Shown piece by piece: positions 9,534 through 15,495 of a stretch of 15,495 bases of DNA. Made by a program: the position numbers and the translations under genes. The notes under the pieces are model-generated. The model did not search any database. It worked only from the letters and a program-made list of their open reading frames with translations, and was not told the DNA's origin. Source of the stretch: Smittium mucronatum (taxonomy: Eukaryota; Kickxellomycota; Harpellomycetes; Harpellales; Legeriomycetaceae); NCBI GenBank assembly GCA_001953115.1, contig LSSL01000490.1, forward strand, positions 1-15,495, written 5' to 3'. The first letter of the stretch is position 1. Each line of letters begins with the position of its first letter.

Positions 9534-11882
9534 TTATTCGGATGTTTCTAACTTAGTATCCTCTGTGTCGTTGGGAATATTTGTGAATTTATCTGAAGTT
9601 TTACTGTTGTTAACAAGAGTTGCATTTGATTTTCCAATATCGGCGTCGACACCCAAAACCCTAATAATAATTGAACGTAATTCGTTTTTATCAATGTGAA
9701 TACTGATAGATTCGTTGGCTCTCCATGCAGGCAAAACTATTGGCGATTTCAAAGCTCCATAAGTAGAGTCAGTTTGAGAATCAGTTGAGTCGCCGGAATT
9801 TGAAGGATAAAATCTAACTATAATAGAAGTTTGCTTTTTAGTATCCACCAAGACATCTCTGACCTTAGCTGATAATTGGTCAAATCTAGGATTTCGCAGC
9901 TCAAGAAACAATTTAAAGTCAGGATAGTCCATATCAATGACAAATTTTTTATCTATAAATGGCAATAGCAATGGCACTCCTTCCGATACTAATCGGAATT
10001 CGCATCCAGGAAATCTACTAGCAGGCTTGGCCAGAATTTTGACGCCAGTGTTAACCATTCTAAATTTATTTTTAGAGCTGATTAATAGATTTTTAAGCTT
10101 CTTAGATACAAAATAAACTGTGCGATGAAGGTCGAAATCTGATCTAGCCAGAAAACCACCTTCGAGAAGTATGGGCGAAAATGAGTAGAAATCAAATACC
10201 TCCTTAAGGCTACCTTTAGTAGGGTCTAAAAATACGAATGGATTTTCATCTAAAGAAGGATCAATTCTAGGGTCACTGGGTTTATATACAGTTTGATTGA
10301 GTGGAACATGCTCCGGTTTTCCTGTAGGTAAGGGTATATTTTCTCCGTTTGATCCATCAAGATTTGTTAGAGAGCCGTTATGACTTTCTTCAGTCTCAAT
10401 AGATTGCATATTGGATGAGATATTGTTTTCGGATGTTTCTAAAGTATTTGAAGAAGAGTCTTCCAAACCAAGTTTAGAATCTATAGTATGAATCTTGCTG
10501 AGAGCTTTTTTAACATTGTTTGCTGGTTCAAATTCACTTTTTTTTTCCAAAACAGCAACAAAGAAAGCGCCAGTATTTTGAAGGTGAGGGTATATACGTA
10601 CACATCTGTCAAGATGAAGCTTATCGGCATTTTTTGGAGGGAAAAGAGAGCTATATGGCCTGAAATATTTGATTTCTGTTTCTCCGTCTTTTGGTGGTTC
10701 ATCTAAAGGAGGTGAGACCGCCTCATCATCAGAAGGATTAGTTTCTTGCAAAATGGAGGGCTCAATTTCATCTTCAAAACGCTCAACACCATTTGCATCA
10801 AATACCTTCCAGTTAGTCATTCCGGGTCTACGAATAAGATGAGGCAACTCCTGTGATACATCGACGATCTCAAGGCCACCTTGGAAGAAATTCAAAGCAC
10901 TAGCAACAATAGCTTCATTCTCTATAGGATTCATCGAGCAGGTAGAATAAACAAGTCTTCCGCCTACTTTGAGTAAATATGCAGCGCGCTTGATTAGTTT
11001 TTCTTGGATTTTATGAAGATACATAGGTTCCTTGTAATTCCAAGACTGCCAAATTCCGGGATTTTTCCTGATTGTTCCATCGCCACTGCACGGGACATCA
11101 GCCAGAATTCGATCGAATCTAAAGAGTTCAGAGCCATTATCTTCACCGGAACTAATGTATATGTTAGGGAATCTTTCACCATTATGATTAGTGACTGCCA
11201 AACAAGGACTGTGTAATCGGTTAGTTTGGTGAACTAACATACAAGCGCGCTTGTAGTTTGAATCATTTGCAATTACTATTCCGTCAGGTACAGCATCCTC
11301 AGCAACATTGGCGTGCATCATCTCAAGAATTTGAGCGGTTTTACTTCCCGGAGCAGCGCACATATCAAGCACAGTCTGATTAGGATGAACATCAAGCAGA
11401 AGTGGAGGGATCATGCTCACAGCTTCTTGGCGACTGATATTTCCTATTTGACTTTCAGTTACTAAAAACTTGTGGAAATTATTGAGTAAAGTTGATTTTT
11501 TCAATGCAACTTTTGGAACCTCAAAAGTCCAACCTAAACCATTTGGATACCAAGGTATCTCGCGAGGTGGATTAATTTTTTCCCCGTCTACTTCAACTTT
11601 TTCTATATAAGGAATATAATCGCGTTTTATTTGTGTGACCAAATCAGTGGCCTGTGAACGGGTGCCAGTAATTCGAAAACTGGTTGGTAAAAAAGTTTTG
11701 AAGCTGTCCATCATCTGATCAAATTCTGCGGCGGGAACTATTTCTTGGGCTCGATAATATGAATCAAATTTTTCATTTTCTTTTATGATGTCAGCAGCAC
11801 GGATGCTAGGTCGTACGACCTTAGCTTTATCATCAAGTCTGACTCTTTTATTTCCCTTCTTCTTGTTGAAACGTTTGCCCAT
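9534..11882 (-). CDS. TRM4: NSUN2/Trm4-type tRNA (cytosine-5) methyltransferase (782 aa)
   Basis: This enzyme transfers a methyl group from S-adenosylmethionine to carbon 5 of cytosines in tRNA, and works mainly in the nucleus. The N-terminus is very basic (MGKRFNKKKGNKRVRL), a likely nuclear signal. Next come the family's N-terminal region with NPPREIPWYPNGLGW (104-118), the SAM-binding loop DMCAAPGSKT (173-182), an acidic SAM contact near D207, motif IV DVPCSGDGT (262-270) with release cysteine C265, and motif VI YSTCSMNPIENEA (312-324) with the nucleophile C315. A late motif, RIYPHLQNTGAFF, is at 429-441. Both cysteines needed by RNA m5C enzymes are present, so the enzyme should be active. 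A low-complexity S/N/E-rich linker (about 465-530) leads to a C-terminal domain as in NSUN2, possibly PUA-like. Length is close to human NSUN2 and somewhat above yeast Trm4/Ncl1. An in-frame TAG only 6 bases before the ATG (11889-11891) fixes the start; A is at -3 and G at +4. No introns are seen. Confidence 0.96.
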   Translation of the reverse strand: MGKRFNKKKGNKRVRLDDKAKVVRPSIRAADIIKENEKFDSYYRAQEIVPAAEFDQMMDSFKTFLPTSFRITGTRSQATDLVTQIKRDYIPYIEKVEVDGEKINPPREIPWYPNGLGWTFEVPKVALKKSTLLNNFHKFLVTESQIGNISRQEAVSMIPPLLLDVHPNQTVLDMCAAPGSKTAQILEMMHANVAEDAVPDGIVIANDSNYKRACMLVHQTNRLHSPCLAVTNHNGERFPNIYISSGEDNGSELFRFDRILADVPCSGDGTIRKNPGIWQSWNYKEPMYLHKIQEKLIKRAAYLLKVGGRLVYSTCSMNPIENEAIVASALNFFQGGLEIVDVSQELPHLIRRPGMTNWKVFDANGVERFEDEIEPSILQETNPSDDEAVSPPLDEPPKDGETEIKYFRPYSSLFPPKNADKLHLDRCVRIYPHLQNTGAFFVAVLEKKSEFEPANNVKKALSKIHTIDSKLGLEDSSSNTLETSENNISSNMQSIETEESHNGSLTNLDGSNGENIPLPTGKPEHVPLNQTVYKPSDPRIDPSLDENPFVFLDPTKGSLKEVFDFYSFSPILLEGGFLARSDFDLHRTVYFVSKKLKNLLISSKNKFRMVNTGVKILAKPASRFPGCEFRLVSEGVPLLLPFIDKKFVIDMDYPDFKLFLELRNPRFDQLSAKVRDVLVDTKKQTSIIVRFYPSNSGDSTDSQTDSTYGALKSPIVLPAWRANESISIHIDKNELRSIIIRVLGVDADIGKSNATLVNNSKTSDKFTNIPNDTEDTKLETSE

Positions 11883-12464
11883 GATATACTATTTTTAACC
11901 AAATTTTGCCAAAGTGCTATTAAATTATTTTCTTCACATTTTCAATGCCTTAAAATAATTAGAATTTCTTGAATGCAAATGGCAAAATTTTTTTTGCAAA
12001 AAATAGGCATCATTGGTTGAAAGCATCTTTGATCTCATATAGAGACTGAATTTTTGCCCAATAATACTACCTCCATTATCTGTGAATCGCGATTTCCGTC
12101 TTATTAACTTGCCTAATCTTAATGATCATAAAATATTTCTTAGTTCAATACATTGATCTTTTCTAGATCAGACTTTTTCTTATTTAACATTGGCTAAATG
12201 TAAATTATTGACAGTTAAACCAATAAATGTCGAGAAAAAAACCGAAGCCAATTAAATTCCCATATTTTTCAAATAGAAAAGGTATCAAATAATTTTATTT
12301 TTTTGATTACCCAATAGCTTATAGTTTCATCTTTTTGAGAACTAGTTGAATTATGAAATATTAAGATGAGATTCATACAAGTGGTTTGGGGGCTTAAATA
12401 ATGTATTTTTTCAAAGTTAACTAATCAAATTTTATTCGTTGTTGCACTATATTTGTTATAGATC

Positions 12465-12872
12465 ATGAAAATTCGGGGAACTGCATTCGGTGTGATTTCC
12501 ATATTAAAGCATATGAAATTTATGGCCCTTCACCGTCTAGGTCATTTTCTGTGCAATAATCCGGCGTTTCGAAGCCAAATGGATCTCAGCCTCCCATAGC
12601 TTATGGCATGGTTTCCATGTAGTTTAGATCCCACTTTTGGTTGAATTTTTATTTTTATTGCCCCGATAATTGATGGCTTTAACTAAGATCTCAAAGGACA
12701 AAGCAAATTTGTATCCATTTAAAAAAAATCTCGATTCATAACTATATGTAATTTAAGTCATTCAGGCTACCTGGTGGTATCGAGGGCAAATATCTATGTT
12801 GATGGGGTTCACCCTTTTCCCACGCGTTATTTGCCTGTGGGTCAAAGAAGGAGAATTATTGCACTTAAGCAT
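12465..12872. other. GC-richer relic with short open frames on both strands
   Basis: At 12541-12600, 29 of 60 bases are G or C, as high as coding DNA here, while both flanks are AT-rich. Three protein-like short frames are visible: plus 12465-12599 (ATG to TAG, 44 residues), minus 12542-12682 (46 residues, no ATG, containing HAISYGRLRSIWLRNAGLL), and minus 12762-12872 (ATG to TGA, 36 residues, containing RQITRGKRVNPINIDICPR). None matches a family I recognise. GGCAAATA (12785-12792) and TATTTGCC (12828-12835) form a perfect 8-bp inverted repeat. The minus frames are not joined in one reading frame. This fits a decayed gene or transposon fragment, or two exons of an unrecognised gene. Confidence 0.35.
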
Positions 12873-14077
12873 TAATAATTTCTAAACTTTTTTTTTTTGA
12901 AAAAGTATTTTAATGTTATACTATTTGTAATTGACTTATGATAAAATCAAATGGAGGGAAAGTCGATGATAAAATTTTAAAAAAGCTTGATAATTTTCTT
13001 TTAAAGAAAAATGATTATAGATCATTAAATATTATGAGTTTTCTAAATTTTGATGTTGATAAAATAGATCAGTTCTGTGGTTTGAAGATTTAACAGCTAA
13101 ATAATAGTGTTTTGTGATCCTTTCGCTAATATAAACGAAATTAAAATGGACTAAATATATATATATGGATTTATTAAATTCAGATTTTAGTGAAAATACG
13201 AAAAATTAATAATAAACTGAAGAGTTTCCCAATAACTTTCAGGAGAAACTTCTTCCCTAAAGTTCCGGATAAATTTTTTTTTGAAAATCGTAAAATCAAA
13301 AAATAGGTCTAACTAGATTTATTAATATTTAGTCTTAAAATTTTTTGCTGAAAAAAAATTATACATATAATGGAAATAATAACCGTTTCCGAAATCAATT
13401 AAACGGAATAATATTAAATTGAAGTGAAGTAAAGTAAACTCAATTTATATATCCGAATTTTGGGACAGTAAGGTATAAGTGTCTTTTTAAATAATAAATT
13501 TATGATTTTATAGAGGTTTAAAATACGGAGTATCATTTCATTCTCAAATAGATTTTTCATAAATCTTTTAATCTGATGACTATTTTTTGTAAATCGTAAA
13601 ATATCAATTTTTTTTAAAAAAGTATGAATAGTTAAATATAACGATAGCCCCCGAAAAAAGAAAATGGATTTATCAAAGTTTTTGGAAAGTTAATATATTG
13701 CAATATAATCTCAATTATTTTCCTTTTGAAATAGTGATTTCAAATTAATGTTTTTTATGAATCTTAAAAGCTTCAAAACACCAAAATGATTTTGATCTAC
13801 AATAGGTTTTATTTCGCATACTATTTTTTAAAAAATCAATAGAAAAATAGCTATTTAAATCGCTATGAAAAAAAAATAACTAAAAAAAATAATCATATTT
13901 ATGTAAAATCAGCAGTGGATGCGATTAATAAAGAAAGGAAAAAAACTTAAAAGAGTGAAGGGGGTATATCTGCAAAATAGAGTATAAATTTTTAAAAACT
14001 CAGATCTAAAAAAAAAAAATTAATGATTGTTGTTCATTTGCTACTGAAAATACCATGTTTCTATCCTTAAAGTATAT

Positions 14078-14106
14078 CACACACACAGATATATATATAT
14101 ATATAT
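14078..14106 (+). repeat. Compound microsatellite (CA)5 G (AT)9
   Basis: Five CA units (14078-14087), one G, then nine AT units (14089-14106), followed by degenerate TG/TA steps to about 14120. It produces a repetitive YIYIYI-type translation on the minus strand, which explains the spurious open frames over it. Likely polymorphic. Confidence 0.9.
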
Positions 14107-14326
14107 GTATGTTGTATGTGGATGTTAGAACCATGTGGACATGGGCATTTGGTGGTGATTTTGAGGTCGATGTTATATTGAGCACAACTATTTTTATTGG
14201 CTGTTTTTTTAATTTTGATTCCAAAATTTGTTAATAACCGGCAAATCATTTCTCAAAAATTTTATTGTTAATCCAATTGAGTATAAATTTTCTAGTTTGG
14301 TGCATTTCTCTAGACTTGCGCTAAAT

Positions 14327-14343
14327 GGGGGTTATTGTCCCCC
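14327..14343. repeat. GC-only hairpin: G5, 7-base loop, C5
   Basis: GGGGG (14327-14331), loop TTATTGT, CCCCC (14339-14343). The stem is pure G:C inside AT-rich DNA, so it stands out strongly. The flanking bases do not extend the stem. Role unknown. Confidence 0.6.
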
Positions 14344-15175
14344 TAAGAATTAAAACAAAAAATCCAGTCTAGCTAAAGACTAAAAAAACATAAATTTGAT
14401 CTATAATATTATGCAAAACTTGTCTACACCCTTTATAAAACTACTTTTACTTGGTTTTATTAGAATAAAAATTCAAATTCATTAATATAAACTGAGTTTA
14501 TAAAATATAGCAATACATTTCGAGACTTGATATTTTATTGGTAGCTGTTTTAGAGTACTTAATTTTGAAATCAATAGAATTAAAAATATTGTTAAAGTTT
14601 CGTTTTGGGCAACTTTTCAAATAAATATTTAGAATAAAAGAAGTTCTGGGTCAAAAATTCACGCCTTTAAGAAAAGCTCATACATTACTAAAGTAAAAAC
14701 TGTCACTTTTACATGAAAATATTTTTAAAAAAATGTAGTAAACCATTTTGAAACAGAAATACTTATTAAAACTATCAATCTTTATACTTCCCCTATTTTT
14801 TTCAAAAAAAAAACTTGCTGAAAGGCTGATATATAATATTCTTAATTGGTTCCCCCTGAAGTTGATTCTATTTGTCTATTTTGGTATATATCAAACATAT
14901 ATCAAAATAATTATAAATTCTTGTGTAAATAGAACTCTTGATTATTATAAAAAAAGAGTGTATTGTATAATAGCACCAAGATCGATCAGGTCCTTATTTT
15001 TTACATAAGGTTTTCATATATCAAAATGTGATGACCCCTTTCGTCGTTTATAGAAGAGCTATTAATTACTAATTATAAATGCAATAATTATTAAGTTTAC
15101 GGATTTATTATTTAGTAAGATATTTTCGAGTATAAAAAGATTATAAAATATATGGAATTTATAAGAAACTAATCA

Positions 15176-15210
15176 AGAGGTGAAAAAACCCCAATTGGGG
15201 AAAAACCTCT
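15176..15210. repeat. Nested palindrome: AGAGGT / CCCCAATTGGGG / ACCTCT
   Basis: A perfect 12-bp palindrome CCCCAATTGGGG (15189-15200) lies between the exact inverted arms AGAGGT (15176-15181) and ACCTCT (15205-15210). The spacers on the two sides are purine-only and A-rich on the same strand (GAAAAAA and AAAA), so they would form an internal A/A loop rather than pair. The result is a two-tier hairpin or cruciform. It lies about 90 bp from the putative LTR at the right edge. It could bind a dimeric protein, be part of a small mobile element, or be chance. Confidence 0.6.
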
Positions 15211-15298
15211 CATTATATAATGAATATTAATTTTTAAAATAGTAAAGTAAAGTAATATCTCGTATGGCTATTTTTTGTGTTTTTGTTTTTTATTAATT

Positions 15299-15495
15299 TG
15301 TCTTGGTGAAATCTAATTGAGACAAGCTTTATGTAATCTATGGCTTTATTAAACAACGACATTTATTAATAGAAGAATAATAACATTCTTTAATAAGTCG
15401 ATGTTAATCATAATTAATTGATTACATAATCGCATAATTACATTCCACATATTGTAAATTTATTGTCATAACATTATCCCCCATCTGGAATTACT
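15299..15495 (-). mobile_element. Putative LTR end with polypurine tract (Ty1/copia-like), partial
   Basis: Read on the minus strand, the purine-rich tract GATGGGGGATAA (15485-15474) is followed at once by TGTTATGAC (15473 leftwards). This is the arrangement at the junction of internal region and 3' LTR in Ty1/copia elements, where a G-rich tract abuts an LTR beginning TGTT. A candidate LTR end is CCAAGACA at 15306-15299, giving a 175-bp LTR bounded by TG and CA with an AATAAA-like site inside. The internal region would lie beyond the right edge. No partner LTR, target duplication or coding part is visible, and the terminal inverted repeat is only TGT/ACA, so the left boundary is uncertain. 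Confidence 0.35.

Larger units (their letters stand above)
11883..15298. other. AT-rich region upstream of the methyltransferase, no confident gene
   Basis: About 3.4 kb of mainly AT-rich DNA. The first few hundred bases next to 11882 must include the promoter of the methyltransferase, but no clear TATA box or operator was identified. The rest contains the GC-richer relic at 12465-12872, an (AT)6 run at 13155-13166, the inverted repeat CCGTTT/AAACGG at 13383-13406, and the microsatellite and palindromes listed separately. Open frames of 60-86 codons near 14006-14249 and 14748-15008 have composition driven by AT or by the microsatellite and were not called. Confidence 0.6.

Noticed and set aside
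12803..12822. GGGTTCACCC resembling a tRNA T-arm/B box
   Set aside because: No cloverleaf with acceptor, D and anticodon stems could be drawn around it.
14006..14249. Two overlapping minus-strand frames of 60-72 codons
   Set aside because: Their core is the translated CA/AT microsatellite; the rest is low-complexity.
14748..15008. Plus-strand 86-codon frame with hydrophobic start
   Set aside because: It starts at TTG in AT-rich DNA, its I/L/F/K/Y content follows base composition, and no family features are seen.
15176..15210. Rho-independent terminator
   Set aside because: The context is eukaryotic, the T run expected after the stem is absent, and no gene ends nearby.
15474..15495. Plus-strand reading of the right edge as LTR end plus primer binding site
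   Set aside because: The bases after the candidate LTR end do not begin with TGG or match a known tRNA 3' end; the minus-strand polypurine reading fits better.

Overview
This window is eukaryotic nuclear DNA with two intact protein genes set in very AT-rich non-coding sequence. The genes are an ABCG (White-type) half-transporter on the plus strand and an NSUN2/Trm4-type RNA cytosine-5 methyltransferase on the minus strand. Both are uninterrupted by introns, end in TAA, and have a purine at -3 before the start codon. Their sequences look fungal. The combination of intronless genes, moderate coding GC, extremely AT-rich spacers and several-kilobase gaps suggests an early-diverging fungus, possibly of the Harpellales type. 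That placement is an inference from style and was not confirmed by any search. Nothing bacterial was seen: no operons, ribosome binding sites or CRISPR array.

Layout from left to right. Positions 1-345 form a compositionally distinct, GC-richer island (30 of 60 bases are G or C at 121-180) with a serine/arginine-rich open frame on the minus strand. Positions 346-1914 are AT-rich with no convincing gene. Positions 1915-2154 hold a possible small uncharacterised protein on the minus strand, diverging from the transporter across about 400 bp. Positions 2557-4452 are the ABC transporter. Positions 4453-9533 are a gene desert of about 5 kb (7 of 60 bases are G or C at 5341-5400) containing only short repeats and hairpins. 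Positions 9534-11882 are the methyltransferase. Positions 11883-15298 are again mainly AT-rich, with a GC-richer relic at 12465-12872, a microsatellite, a G5/C5 hairpin and a nested palindrome. At the right edge, 15299-15495 looks on the minus strand like a polypurine tract followed by the start of a Ty1/copia-like LTR, so a retrotransposon may lie just beyond the window.

The two genes do not form a functional unit. One would export small molecules or lipids across a membrane; the other modifies tRNA. They are about 5 kb apart and converge. No strong candidate for a new multi-gene system is visible. The best leads are the unrecognised small ORF upstream of the transporter, the two GC-richer relic islands, the putative LTR edge, and the isolated GC-only palindromes in the AT-rich spacers.
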